NCBI GenBank assembly: GCA_021783435.1
Contig: JAJXUC010000006.1
Span: forward strand, 1-60,320
Source: Pseudomonadota bacterium
GTDB taxonomy: Bacteria; Pseudomonadota; Gammaproteobacteria; Burkholderiales; Burkholderiaceae
Direction of reading: 5' to 3'
Length of the DNA: 60,320 nt
The notes below the pieces were generated by a model that ran no database searches, was not told where the DNA came from, and worked only from the letters and a program-made list of their open reading frames with translations. The position numbers were made by a program, and so were the translations under genes. Below are positions 1-10,242 of the stretch, one piece after another (position 1 is the stretch's first letter; the number at the start of each line of letters is the position of its first letter).

Positions 1-67
1 AAAAGCGGTTGCAGCTTCGCGATCAAATTGCACTCCTGGAAGCGGCCTCGCAGCCGGACGAACCCGC

Positions 68-2248
68 TTGAACATCGGGGAACAAGCAACGGGTCATTTT
101 AGGCAGAGCGCTGCCGCCTCCGGTGCGGATCCGCCGGATGCGGCCCGCGCCGAAACTGATTCCGCCACGCTCGACCCTCTGTGGGGCGAGCATGGCCTGT
201 TCGCCGAGGCGCTGCCAGGTTGGCGCGAGCGCCCCGGTCAGCGCCATCTCGCCAGCGCCGTCGAGCGAGCCATGGCCGAACGCGGCATTTTGCTGGCCGA
301 AGCCGGCACCGGCACCGGCAAGACCCTGGCCTACCTCGTGCCGGCGCTGCTGCGTGGCGAGCGGGTCATCGTCTCCACCGCGACACGAGCCCTGCAGGAC
401 CAGCTCTTTCGCAAGGATCTGCCCCTGGCGCGCGAGGTTCTGGGCGTGCAATTGCGGGCTGCGGTGCTCAAGGGGCGCACCAACTACGTGTGCCACTACC
501 GCCTCAAGCGCACCGAGAGCGAGGGCTTGCTGGACAGCCGCCGCGCCGTGCAGGAGTTGCGTCGCGTGGCGCTGTTTGCCGGCACGTCCGGCGATGGCGA
601 TCTCTCCGCCCTGGGCGGTCTGGACGAGAAATCGCCGGTCATTCCGCTGGTCACCTCCACGCGCGACAACTGCCTCGGCTCCGACTGCCCCGACTACCGC
701 GCCTGCTTCGTCATGAAGGCCAGGCGCGAGGCCATGGCAGCCGACGTGGTCATCATCAACCACCACCTGTTCTTCGCCAATGTCGCCCTGCGCGACGAAG
801 GCGTGGCAGAACTCCTGCCCAGCGCCACCACAGTGGTGCTGGACGAGGCGCACCAGTTGTCGGACATCGGTGCGCAGTTTCTGGGCAGCAGCGTGGGCAC
901 GGCCCAGGCGCTGGAGCTCGCGCGCGACGTCCTGGCTTGCGGCTGGCAACTGGCGCGCGGCCTGGCCGACTGGCAGGGTCTGAGCAGCCGCCTGCAGAAG
1001 GTGGCACGCGACCAGCGCCTCATCGCCCCCGCAGGCACGCATCGGCTCGACTGGGCACAGGCGCAGACCCTCGGAGGCTGGGCCGAGGGATTGAACCGCT
1101 GGCAGGAGGAACTGGCTGGCTTGCTCGCGGCGCTCGATCCGTTCGAGGCCCTGGCGCCCGAATTCACGCGCCTGATCGAACGTTGCCGCGAACAGCAAGC
1201 CTTGCTCGCGGCCTGGCAGCGCGACGCCACGCCGTCGTCCGAGGACACCGAATCGGCGGCGAGCCCGCCACAGGATATGGTGCGCTGGCTCGAAGTCGGC
1301 AGTCACTCCCTGCGCCTGCTGGCCGCGCCGCTGGGTGTCGGTCCGGCGTTTTCGGCGCTGTTGGCGCAGCGTTCACAAGCCTGGGTGCTGGTGTCGGCCA
1401 CCTTGACGCTGGACGGCGGTTTTCGCTACACCCGCGCGCGCCTGGGCCTGAACGAGGGCAGTCCGGCGCTGGCGGCAGTGGAGGGCGGTGTTCAGCCGCG
1501 TTTGCGTGAACTGCGTGTTGCCAGCCCGTTCGACTATGCGCGCCAGACGCGCCTGCTGGTGCCCCGGACAGGCTTCCATCCGGCCGACACCGAGCACTCC
1601 CTGCGTGTGGCCGCGTTGGCTGCGCGCCTCGTTGCCGTCAATCCCGGCGGCAGTTTCGTGCTCACCACCACGCTGCGCGCCATCGGCCGCATCGCCTCGC
1701 GTCTGCGCGAGCTCCTGCCGCCCAATCGCGTGGTGCTGGAGCAGTCCAGCGAGTCCAAGCCGGTGCTGCTGCAGCGCTTCGCCGCGAATCCCGAGGCGGT
1801 GCTGGTGGGCAGCCACAGCTTCTGGGAGGGGGTTGATTTTCCGGGCGAGCAACTCACCCTGGTGGTGATCGACAAGCTGCCTTTCGCCCCGCCCGACGAC
1901 CCCCTGGTTGCGGCGCGCATCAAACGCCTGGAGGCGGCTGGGCGCAGCGGTTTCATGGACTATTCACTGCCGCAGGCCGCGCTGGCGTTGCAGCAGGGTG
2001 CTGGCCGGCTCATTCGCAGCGAGCGCGATTGGGGCGTGCTGGCGGTGTGCGATCAACGTCTGGCCGGCACCGCCTGGGGGCACCGCCTGCTGGCCTCGCT
2101 GCAACCGTTCGCGCGGGTGGAATCGGTGGACGAAGCGGCGGCGTTCTTGCTGGCGCATGCGACTGGTGTGCCCGCTGCGGCAGCGGTGAATGCCGTAGCG
2201 CAAAACCCGGCCGCGGCCGGCAATGGCGCGGTGGCTTTCGAGGACTGA
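68..2248 (+). CDS. ATP-dependent DNA helicase of the DinG/YoaA (XPD-like) family
   Basis: Superfamily 2 helicase expected to unwind DNA 5' to 3' in repair of forked or damaged DNA. Walker A (AEAGTGTGKT) lies at residues 77-86 and the DEAH box at 259-262. Between them, Cys142, Cys202, Cys207 and Cys213 have the spacing of the 4Fe-4S cluster of the XPD/DinG family. The C-terminal part shows motifs V-VI (SFWEGVDFPG and QGAGRLIRS). At 726 aa it is normal for the family. The first codon is TTG in a weak context and about 35 N-terminal residues are poorly conserved-looking, so the true start may lie further in. It is followed by convergent bamD. Whether it is the DinG or the YoaA orthologue cannot be decided by eye. 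Confidence 0.9.
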   Translation: MNIGEQATGHFRQSAAASGADPPDAARAETDSATLDPLWGEHGLFAEALPGWRERPGQRHLASAVERAMAERGILLAEAGTGTGKTLAYLVPALLRGERVIVSTATRALQDQLFRKDLPLAREVLGVQLRAAVLKGRTNYVCHYRLKRTESEGLLDSRRAVQELRRVALFAGTSGDGDLSALGGLDEKSPVIPLVTSTRDNCLGSDCPDYRACFVMKARREAMAADVVIINHHLFFANVALRDEGVAELLPSATTVVLDEAHQLSDIGAQFLGSSVGTAQALELARDVLACGWQLARGLADWQGLSSRLQKVARDQRLIAPAGTHRLDWAQAQTLGGWAEGLNRWQEELAGLLAALDPFEALAPEFTRLIERCREQQALLAAWQRDATPSSEDTESAASPPQDMVRWLEVGSHSLRLLAAPLGVGPAFSALLAQRSQAWVLVSATLTLDGGFRYTRARLGLNEGSPALAAVEGGVQPRLRELRVASPFDYARQTRLLVPRTGFHPADTEHSLRVAALAARLVAVNPGGSFVLTTTLRAIGRIASRLRELLPPNRVVLEQSSESKPVLLQRFAANPEAVLVGSHSFWEGVDFPGEQLTLVVIDKLPFAPPDDPLVAARIKRLEAAGRSGFMDYSLPQAALALQQGAGRLIRSERDWGVLAVCDQRLAGTAWGHRLLASLQPFARVESVDEAAAFLLAHATGVPAAAAVNAVAQNPAAAGNGAVAFED

Positions 2249-2305
2249 ATCGCCCGTTCGCCTGCGGGTCAGGTTTTCAAGCGACGCCGCGGATGCAGAT
2301 CGAAC

Positions 2306-3127
2306 TCACCACAGCTTCCACCACGCTTCGTTGCGCGGCGGCAGGCCCTGGGTGAGGTAGGGGCTGGCGGGGTAATTGAGCTTGAGCACACGCTCGGTGT
2401 CGTCGCGCAATTGCGTCAGGCCCAGCTTGTCGTAGCTGTCCATCAGCACGGCAAGCGCCAGTTGCGTGGCGGGTGCGTCCGGGTGGCTTTTGATGGCTTC
2501 CTGCGCACGATCGGCCGCTGCCACATAAGCGCCGCGGCGGTAATAGAACAGGGCCACATGGGTGTCGTACTCGGCAAGGGCATTAAGGATGTAGCGCATG
2601 CGCAATCGCGCATCGGGTGTGTACTTGCTCTTGGGGAAACGCGTCGTCAGCTCCTTGAAGGCCTCGAACGATTCCTTTGCGGCATGCTGGTCGCGCTCAT
2701 ACAGCTTCTGGTCCGACAGGCCGGAGAACCAACTGCTGTTGTCGTAGAAGTTGACGCGCCCCTTCAGGTACAGCACGTAGTCGGTGTAGGGGTTGTTGGG
2801 GTAGATCTTGAGGAAGCGGTCGCAGGCGGCCAGGGCCTGGGCGCGCTCGCCTTGCTTGAAATAGCCGTAGGCGGTCTCCATCAGCGCCTGTTGCGCCAGC
2901 ACGCCGTAGGGGTAGCGCGACTCGAGCTTTTCGTAATACTTCGTGGCCTTGTCGTAAGCGCCGTTGCTCATCTCGTCTTTCGCCTCGCTGTACAACTTCG
3001 CGGCGGACCAGCCGGCGGTCACGTCTTTTTCCGAGGTCGAAGCACAGGCGCCAAGCAAGGCCGCAGCAAGCAAAACAAGTGTGCGCAGCAGCAGGCGCAC
3101 TCCCGTGGAGGACTGGGTGGAATTCAC
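2306..3127 (-). CDS. bamD: Outer membrane assembly lipoprotein BamD (ComL)
   Basis: Lipoprotein subunit of the BAM complex that folds beta-barrel proteins into the outer membrane. A signal peptide of about 27 residues ends in a lipobox (LLGAC), so Cys28 would be the acylated N-terminus. The mature part is alpha-helical with TPR-like repeats (YPYGVLAQQALMETAYGYFK, YPNNPYTDYVLYLKGR), as in BamD. Length 273 aa is typical. The start codon is GTG. The gene is divergent from rluD, the usual order in Burkholderiales. Confidence 0.95.
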   Translation of the reverse strand: MNSTQSSTGVRLLLRTLVLLAAALLGACASTSEKDVTAGWSAAKLYSEAKDEMSNGAYDKATKYYEKLESRYPYGVLAQQALMETAYGYFKQGERAQALAACDRFLKIYPNNPYTDYVLYLKGRVNFYDNSSWFSGLSDQKLYERDQHAAKESFEAFKELTTRFPKSKYTPDARLRMRYILNALAEYDTHVALFYYRRGAYVAAADRAQEAIKSHPDAPATQLALAVLMDSYDKLGLTQLRDDTERVLKLNYPASPYLTQGLPPRNEAWWKLW

Positions 3128-3160
3128 AAGGCAACTCGTCGCAGGATCGGCAAGCGGACC

Positions 3161-3166
3161 ATTATA
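3161..3166 (-). promoter_or_regulatory. Candidate -10 element for bamD
   Basis: On the minus strand this reads TATAAT, a perfect sigma-70 -10 hexamer, about 34 bases upstream of the bamD GTG. I see no good -35 hexamer at 16-18 bases, so the call rests on the -10 and its position in the bamD/rluD divergent region. Confidence 0.45.
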
Positions 3167-3310
3167 GGAAGCGGGTTGCGCTGCAGCGCCGCGGTTGCAA
3201 ACTGGCCTGTCCAGGCGTCATGGCCGCACGCCAGCACGGCGTGGTGCCCTGCAACAGCCGGAGTCGCCTGATGGAGCCGATACGCCTCCGGGGTGGGCTA
3301 TGCTGGCTGC

Positions 3311-4378
3311 ATGCATGTCCGGGAACCCAGTCCGCTCGACCTTGAATCCAGCCTGCTTTCCGGCGCGGCGGACGATGGCACCGACCTGGATTCCGGCGAG
3401 CCCGTGGCCGCTGTCACCGCGCTCCAGGCCAGTGTCCCCGCGGCCTTCTCCGGCGAACGCCTGGACAAGGTGTTGGCGCAGATGTTTCCGCAGTTTTCCC
3501 GCAACCGGCTCAAGGTGTGGTGTGAGGCCGGTCTGGTGCGCATGGGCGGGCAGCTTGCCGCCCCGCGGAGCAAGGCGCGCAATGCCGCGCTGGTGGAGTT
3601 GCAGGTTCCGCCCGACCCGGAAGCTGGCGCCTTCATGCCCGAACCGATGGATCTGGCCGTGGTGTGGGAAGACACCCAGCTGGCCGTGATCGACAAACCC
3701 GCCGGGCTGGTGGTGCATCCGGCTGCCGGCAACTGGAGCGGCACGCTGCTCAACGGCTTGTTGGCGCGCTACCCGGAGGCAGCCTTGGTGCCCCGCGCCG
3801 GCATCGTTCACCGACTCGACAAGGACACCAGCGGCCTGCTGGTGGTGGCCCGCACGCTCGAGGCGCAGACCGATCTGGTGCGGCAGTTGCAGGCACGCAC
3901 GGTCAGCCGGCAGTATCTCGCGCTGGCCTGGGGTGTTTTGCCGCGGGCAATGACGGTGGATGCCGCCATCGCCCGTCATCCGCGTGACCGCCTGCGCATG
4001 GCTGTGGTGGCGGACGGCAAGCCGGCGCGTACCCATTTTTCGCCGCTGGCGGTGCTGTCCACGCCGCACGGACAGGTCACGGCCTTGCGCTGCAGCCTGG
4101 AGTCGGGTCGCACCCACCAGATTCGCGTGCATGCCCAGCACGCCGGCTTGCCCCTGCTGGGCGACGCCCTGTACGGCCGGCGCGGCGCCCCCCCGCTGCA
4201 GATCCAGCGCCAGGCCCTGCATGCCGCGGCACTGCGTTTTGTGCATCCCGCGTCGGGCAGACTGCGCGGTTTCGTCTCGTCCATCGCGGTCGACATCGTG
4301 GCGCAATGGCAAGACCTGGGTGGCATAGCGGCTGCGTTGGACCCCAAAGCCTGGAGCGACGATGACGCCGCGGCCTGA
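3311..4378 (+). CDS. rluD: 23S rRNA pseudouridine synthase RluD
   Basis: Isomerises uridines in helix 69 of 23S rRNA (1911/1915/1917 in E. coli), needed for late 50S maturation. It has an N-terminal S4-like RNA-binding part (RLDKVLAQMFPQFSRNRLK) followed by the RluA-family catalytic domain. The motif HRLDKDTSGLLVVA carries the catalytic Asp, Asp170 from the ATG chosen here. GRTHQIRVHAQH is the second conserved motif. The frame is open from a GTG at 3293, but ATG 3311 is preferred. Its 3' end overlaps pgeF by 17 bases, so the two are co-translated. Confidence 0.93.
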   Translation: MHVREPSPLDLESSLLSGAADDGTDLDSGEPVAAVTALQASVPAAFSGERLDKVLAQMFPQFSRNRLKVWCEAGLVRMGGQLAAPRSKARNAALVELQVPPDPEAGAFMPEPMDLAVVWEDTQLAVIDKPAGLVVHPAAGNWSGTLLNGLLARYPEAALVPRAGIVHRLDKDTSGLLVVARTLEAQTDLVRQLQARTVSRQYLALAWGVLPRAMTVDAAIARHPRDRLRMAVVADGKPARTHFSPLAVLSTPHGQVTALRCSLESGRTHQIRVHAQHAGLPLLGDALYGRRGAPPLQIQRQALHAAALRFVHPASGRLRGFVSSIAVDIVAQWQDLGGIAAALDPKAWSDDDAAA

Positions 4379-5177
4379 TTCCTGGATCGACACGCCTTGG
4401 CCCGACAACCCACGGGTGCATGGCGTCTTCACCAGCCGCCAGGGCGGCGCCAGTGCCGGGCCTTATGCCGGGGCAGCGCGCATGCCAGGGGGAGAGCCCT
4501 CCGGTGGCATGAACCTCGGCAGCCATGTGGGCGACGCGCCGCAGGCCGTGGCGTCCAATCGGGCCCGTCTGGCGGCCTGGCTCGGTGATGTGCGCGTTGT
4601 CTACCTCGACCAGGTGCACGGCACCGAGGTCGCCGACCTCGACCGTTGGGACGGCGCCTCCACGCCGCAGGCCGACGCCGCCGTCACCGCCACACCAGGC
4701 CTGGCGGCCTGCGTGCTGGTGGCCGACTGTCTACCCGTGCTGTTTGCCGCACCCGACGGCCGCGCGGTGGGCGCGGCGCATGCGGGCTGGCGCGGCCTCG
4801 CCGGTGGTGTGCTCGACCACACCCTGCAAGCCCTGTGCCGCAAGGCTGACTGCAAGCCCGCGGAGGTGCAGGCCTGGCTGGGACCTGCCATCGGCCCGCG
4901 AGCCTTCGAGGTCGGTGGCGAGGTGCGCTCGGCTTTCGTCCAACAGGACTCGGAGGCGTCCGGCGCCTTCGTGGCCACGGCGCAGCCGGGAAAGTGGCTG
5001 GCGAATCTGTTCCAGTTGGCACGGCTGCGTTTGCAGGCGGCTGGCATGGTGCTGTCTCAGGTGCAGGGCGGCGATGTCTGCACGGTCAGCAATCCGGCGC
5101 GGTATTTTGCGTACCGGCGGGATCGGGTCACCGGCCGCCAGGCGGGTCTGGTGTGGATTGCGGCCCGCTCGACATGA
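4362..5177 (+). CDS. pgeF: Purine nucleoside phosphorylase / polyphenol oxidase family protein PgeF (YfiH)
   Basis: Laccase-domain (DUF152/LACC1) protein. The family acts on adenosine, inosine and related nucleosides, and in some bacteria corrects peptidoglycan precursor errors. Zinc-ligand motifs are visible: His in DQVHGTEV, Cys in ADCLPVLFA and His in GAAHAGWRG. Length 271 aa is typical. The start overlaps the end of rluD, the classic rluD-pgeF pairing. It is followed by a 396-base non-coding stretch leading to phaC. Confidence 0.92.
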   Translation: MTPRPDSWIDTPWPDNPRVHGVFTSRQGGASAGPYAGAARMPGGEPSGGMNLGSHVGDAPQAVASNRARLAAWLGDVRVVYLDQVHGTEVADLDRWDGASTPQADAAVTATPGLAACVLVADCLPVLFAAPDGRAVGAAHAGWRGLAGGVLDHTLQALCRKADCKPAEVQAWLGPAIGPRAFEVGGEVRSAFVQQDSEASGAFVATAQPGKWLANLFQLARLRLQAAGMVLSQVQGGDVCTVSNPARYFAYRRDRVTGRQAGLVWIAARST

Positions 5178-5236
5178 ACCCGCGCCTCCGGACCGCGCAA
5201 GGCCATTCGCCCGGATCCCGGCGCGGGGAAATCGCG

Positions 5237-5265
5237 TTGACACTGCATGGGCTTTGCTCAAGAAT
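5237..5265 (+). promoter_or_regulatory. Candidate sigma-70 promoter upstream of phaC
   Basis: TTGACA at 5237-5242 is a perfect -35 hexamer. With a 17-base spacer it is followed by AAGAAT (4 of 6 to consensus) at 5260-5265. It would give a phaC leader of about 300 bases. The rest of the 5178-5573 gap holds no gene I can support. Confidence 0.4.
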
Positions 5266-5573
5266 GAAACCGGGTTGCCCAGTTGCTTGTCTGGCCCGCA
5301 TGTTCCACCACGTCGAGACCCACCCCAAACAGACAGCCAGCCATGCGACAGGACCGTTGCACGCCGTTCCTCCCCGCGGGGATTGTCATGCCCCAAACTC
5401 CCGCCAGCCCGCTCCAACATACCCTGCCTCAGACACAAGGACGGTGTGCCGTCAGGCAGCTGAACTTGCCATCTTGGGACAGTGGCGGCTTGGCTCTTGT
5501 TGTGTACACCGATTGACGATCTGCCGCCCCGTCGCGGCGCTCAAATTTCTGAGCCCAACCATCAGACTGCCCC

Positions 5574-7460
5574 ATGTCAGCACAGCCCTTTGCATCCGCA
5601 GGTTCGACAGACCGCGCATCGAGCGCATCCGATGCGTCCTCAGCCTCGCCCCCGGCATGGGCCGAAGGTCTGCAGCAGGCATTCGTCGCCGCCCTGCAGT
5701 CGGCGGGCGATCAGGCTCGTTCGCTGCGGCTCGACCCGGCCCGCGTGGCCGACATCCAGGGCCGGTTCGGGCGTGAGTACGCCGATCTGTGGAGCAGCCT
5801 GCTGGGCAGCAGCGTCCAGCCGATCGATGTCAAGGACCGGCGCTTCGCTGCCGAGAGCTGGCGCGAAAACCGTTTTTCCACCTACACCGCAGCCCTGTAT
5901 TTGCTGGGCGCGCGCGCCTTGCTCGAACTGGTGGACGCGGTGCAGGCAGACGTCAAGACCCAGCAGAAAATCCGCTTCGCGGTACAGCAGTGGGTGGACG
6001 CCGCGGCTCCGAGCAACATCTGGGCGCTCAATCCCGAGGCCATGCAAACCGCCATCCAAACCCACGGCGAGAGCCTGCGACGGGGCATGGACAATCTGCT
6101 GGCCGATTTGCGCCGGGGCAAGATCACCCAGACCGACGAGCGCGAATTCGAGGTCGGCCGCAACGTCGCCACCAGCGAGGGCGCCGTGGTGTTCGAAAAC
6201 CCCTGGTTCCAGCTCATCGACTACAAACCCTTGGTGGCCCAGGTGCATGCGCGGCCGCTGCTCATCGTGCCGCCGTGCATCAACAAGTTCTACATCCTCG
6301 ACTTGCAGCCGGCCAATTCGCTGGTGCGCTACGCCCTGGAGCAGGGCCAGCGCGTGCTGCTGATGTCGTGGCGCAACCCCGATGCGAGCTGCGCCCACTG
6401 GACCTGGGACGACTACATCGACCATGGCGTGCTGCGCGCCATCGCGGTGGCGTGCGACATCGCCGCCGCATCGGCTCCCGCGGCCAAGGCGGCTCCATCG
6501 GGCAAGGCCACGAAGGCCGGCAAGGCCGCAGCCAAGACGGACGAGGCGGACAAGACAGGCCAGACGTCAACGCCCCTGCCGCAGGACGGCATCAATGCCT
6601 TGGGATTTTGTGTCGGCGGCACGCTGCTGGGCACGGCTCTGGCGGTGCTGGCAGCCAGGGGCGAGAGGCCGGTGCACAGTGTCACCTTGCTCACCACCAT
6701 GCTGGATTTCTCCGACACCGGCATTCTCGACGTGTTCATCGACGAAGCCCAGGTGCGCTTGCGCGAAGCCACCATCGGCAAGGGTGGCCTGCTCGCCGGG
6801 GCCGAACTGGCGGCGGCTTTTTCCAGCCTGCGCCCCAACGACCTGACGTGGAATTACGTCGTCGGCAATTACCTCAAGGGCGAAACTCCGCCACCTTTCG
6901 ACCTGCTGTACTGGAACGCCGACAGCACCAATCTGCCTGGCCCGATGCTGGCCTGGTACCTGCGCAACACCTATCTGGAAAACAAGCTGCCCAGGCCCAA
7001 CGCGGTCAGCGTGACGGGCACGCCGGTGGACTTGCGGCGCATCACGATCCCGGCGTTCGTGTACGCCTCGCGCGAGGATCACATCGTGCCCTGGCATGCG
7101 GGCTACGCCTCGGCCCTGCTGCTGGGGGGCGCGACCCGCTTCGTGCTGGGCGCTTCAGGGCATATCGCCGGCGTCATCAACCCGGCGTCGAAGAACAAGC
7201 GCAGCCATTGGCGGCTGGACCAACCGCCCCCCAAAGCGCAAGCGAACGCCAAACGCAAAACCCTGACCAAGCCCCTGCCAGCCACGCCGGCCGCCTGGCT
7301 GGAGCAGGCGACGGAATATCCTGGAAGCTGGTGGTCGGATTGGGCCGCCTGGCTGGCGGTGCAGGGCGGCCCGCTGCAGCCTGCACCGAAGCAATATGGT
7401 GGCGCCGGATACAGGCCGATCGAACCCGCCCCCGGGCGTTACGTCAAGGTCAGGGCATGA
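5574..7460 (+). CDS. phaC: Class I poly(3-hydroxyalkanoate) polymerase PhaC
   Basis: Polymerises (R)-3-hydroxyacyl-CoA into PHA at the granule surface. It has an N-terminal PhaC_N domain and an alpha/beta-hydrolase core. The lipase-like box GFCVGG places the nucleophile at Cys346. Asp502 (in REDHIVPW) and His530 (in GASGHIAGV) complete the triad. The C-terminal hallmark RYRPIEPAPGRYVKV-type ending is present. At 628 aa it is longer than the common ~590 because of an Ala/Lys/Thr-rich stretch at about residues 298-337, just before the lipase box, which the Cupriavidus enzyme lacks. It heads phaC-phaA-phaB-phaR. No clear Shine-Dalgarno precedes the ATG. Confidence 0.96.
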   Translation: MSAQPFASAGSTDRASSASDASSASPPAWAEGLQQAFVAALQSAGDQARSLRLDPARVADIQGRFGREYADLWSSLLGSSVQPIDVKDRRFAAESWRENRFSTYTAALYLLGARALLELVDAVQADVKTQQKIRFAVQQWVDAAAPSNIWALNPEAMQTAIQTHGESLRRGMDNLLADLRRGKITQTDEREFEVGRNVATSEGAVVFENPWFQLIDYKPLVAQVHARPLLIVPPCINKFYILDLQPANSLVRYALEQGQRVLLMSWRNPDASCAHWTWDDYIDHGVLRAIAVACDIAAASAPAAKAAPSGKATKAGKAAAKTDEADKTGQTSTPLPQDGINALGFCVGGTLLGTALAVLAARGERPVHSVTLLTTMLDFSDTGILDVFIDEAQVRLREATIGKGGLLAGAELAAAFSSLRPNDLTWNYVVGNYLKGETPPPFDLLYWNADSTNLPGPMLAWYLRNTYLENKLPRPNAVSVTGTPVDLRRITIPAFVYASREDHIVPWHAGYASALLLGGATRFVLGASGHIAGVINPASKNKRSHWRLDQPPPKAQANAKRKTLTKPLPATPAAWLEQATEYPGSWWSDWAAWLAVQGGPLQPAPKQYGGAGYRPIEPAPGRYVKVRA

Positions 7461-7534
7461 CGGCTGCCGGGCCTTGCGCGTCAAACGACTGATTTTTCTT
7501 GTTCGTCCATACCCCCAACCAAGGATATTTCTCC

Positions 7535-8716
<1,182 letters not shown>

Positions 8717-8766
8717 TCAACCGCATCTCGATCGAAACACCATCACAACAACCCGAGGAGTCAACA

Positions 8767-9507
8767 ATGAGCAAGAAAGTTGCGTATGTCACGGGCGGCA
8801 TGGGCGGCATCGGCACCGCCATCTGCCGGCGCTTGTGCGAGGCCGGACACAAGGTGATCGCCGGCTGCGGACCCAATTCCTCGCGCAAGGACACCTGGCT
8901 GGAGACCATGCGTGGCCAGGGACTTGACGTTTACGCCTCGGAAGGCAACGTGGCCGACTGGGACTCGACCTGCGCGGCGTTCCAGAAGGTGTTCGCCGAA
9001 CATGGGCAGGTCGACATTCTGGTGAACAACGCCGGCATCACCCGCGACGCCGTGTTTCGCAAGATGAGCTACGACGATTGGGACAAGGTGATGAAGACCA
9101 ACCTCTACTCGATGTTCAACGTGACCAAGCAGGTCATCGACGGCATGGTCGAGCGCGGCTGGGGTCGGGTCATCAACATCTCTTCGGTCAACGGCGAGAA
9201 AGGGCAATTCGGCCAAAGCAACTACTCCGCAGCCAAGGCCGGCATGCATGGCTTCACCATGGCGCTGGCGCAGGAAGTGGCCTCCAAGGGCGTGACCATC
9301 AACACCATCGCGCCGGGTTACATCGCCACCGACATGGTCAAGGCGATCCGGCAGGACGTGCTGGACAAGATCGTCTCCACCATTCCGGTCAAGCGCCTGG
9401 GCAAACCGGAGGAGGTCGGTTCGCTGGTGACCTGGCTGGCCAGCGACGACGGCGCCTTCGTCACCGGGGCCGAGTTGTCCATCAATGGCGGCCTGCACAT
9501 GAGCTGA
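8767..9507 (+). CDS. phaB: NADPH-dependent acetoacetyl-CoA reductase PhaB
   Basis: Short-chain dehydrogenase that reduces acetoacetyl-CoA to (R)-3-hydroxybutyryl-CoA for PhaC. The Rossmann motif TGGMGGIG is at residues 9-16 and NNAG at 87-90. The catalytic residues are Ser140, Tyr153 and Lys157 (NYSAAKAG). Length 246 aa is exact for the family. The ATG has a strong Shine-Dalgarno (CGAGGAG) upstream. The open frame extends further 5', but that part overlaps phaA and is not conserved. Confidence 0.96.
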   Translation: MSKKVAYVTGGMGGIGTAICRRLCEAGHKVIAGCGPNSSRKDTWLETMRGQGLDVYASEGNVADWDSTCAAFQKVFAEHGQVDILVNNAGITRDAVFRKMSYDDWDKVMKTNLYSMFNVTKQVIDGMVERGWGRVINISSVNGEKGQFGQSNYSAAKAGMHGFTMALAQEVASKGVTINTIAPGYIATDMVKAIRQDVLDKIVSTIPVKRLGKPEEVGSLVTWLASDDGAFVTGAELSINGGLHMS

Positions 9508-9640
9508 GATGGGCCGCAGCCCCGGCCGCCGTTGGTGCGTGAGGGTTTGTCTGCACGCAAACGGCGGGTCGGGACGGCTGCAGATCGCAGTTTCTGTGCT
9601 CCAATCGAGTGCAATCCCGCAGTTTCCGCATCGCAACGAC

Positions 9641-10186
9641 ATGGCCAATCCAGAGACTCCCCAGCGCGTCATCAAGAAGTACCCGAACCGGCGCCTCTAC
9701 GACACGGAAACCAGCGCCTACATCACACTGGTGGACGTGAAGGCGCTGGTGATGGAGGGTGGCCGCTTCGTGGTGCAGGATGCCAAGACCGGCGCCGACC
9801 TCACCCGCAGCATCCTGCTGCAGATCATTCTCGAGGAAGAGGCGGGTGGCATGCCGATGTTGAGCACGGCCATGCTGGAGCAGCTCATCCGCTTCTACGG
9901 CAATGCCATGCAAGGCATGATGGGCAGTTACCTGGAAAAAACCGTGCAGTCCTTCATCGACATCCAGGGCAAGTTGGCCGAGCAGTCGCGCGGACTGTAC
10001 GACAGCCGCAGCTTCAGCCCGGAGATGTGGTCGCAATTCCTGAGCGGCCAGGCGCCCATGCTCCAAGGCATGATGGGCAACTACCTCGAGCAGAGCAAAA
10101 TCCTGTACATGCAGATGCAGGAGCAGATGCAGCAACAGACCAAGCAGATGCTCGGCGCCTTCCAGCCGCCACCGGCGAAGAAGTAG
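9641..10186 (+). CDS. phaR: Polyhydroxyalkanoate synthesis repressor PhaR
   Basis: DNA-binding repressor that also binds PHA granules and derepresses phasin (and its own) expression when polymer appears. The N-terminal PHB_acc_N domain is unmistakable ([20 protein letters not shown]), followed by PHB_acc repeats. The tail is Met/Gln-rich ([13 protein letters not shown]), typical of the family. It has 181 aa. ATG 9641 was chosen because it opens the conserved domain. It sits 133 bases after phaB, with a TGC-rich dyad in the gap. Confidence 0.94.
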   Translation: MANPETPQRVIKKYPNRRLYDTETSAYITLVDVKALVMEGGRFVVQDAKTGADLTRSILLQIILEEEAGGMPMLSTAMLEQLIRFYGNAMQGMMGSYLEKTVQSFIDIQGKLAEQSRGLYDSRSFSPEMWSQFLSGQAPMLQGMMGNYLEQSKILYMQMQEQMQQQTKQMLGAFQPPPAKK

Positions 10187-10242
10187 GCAGGCAGGTAGGC
10201 GCAGCCGCGGTGGGGCGCGGGCGCTCAGCGACAATAGCGTCC

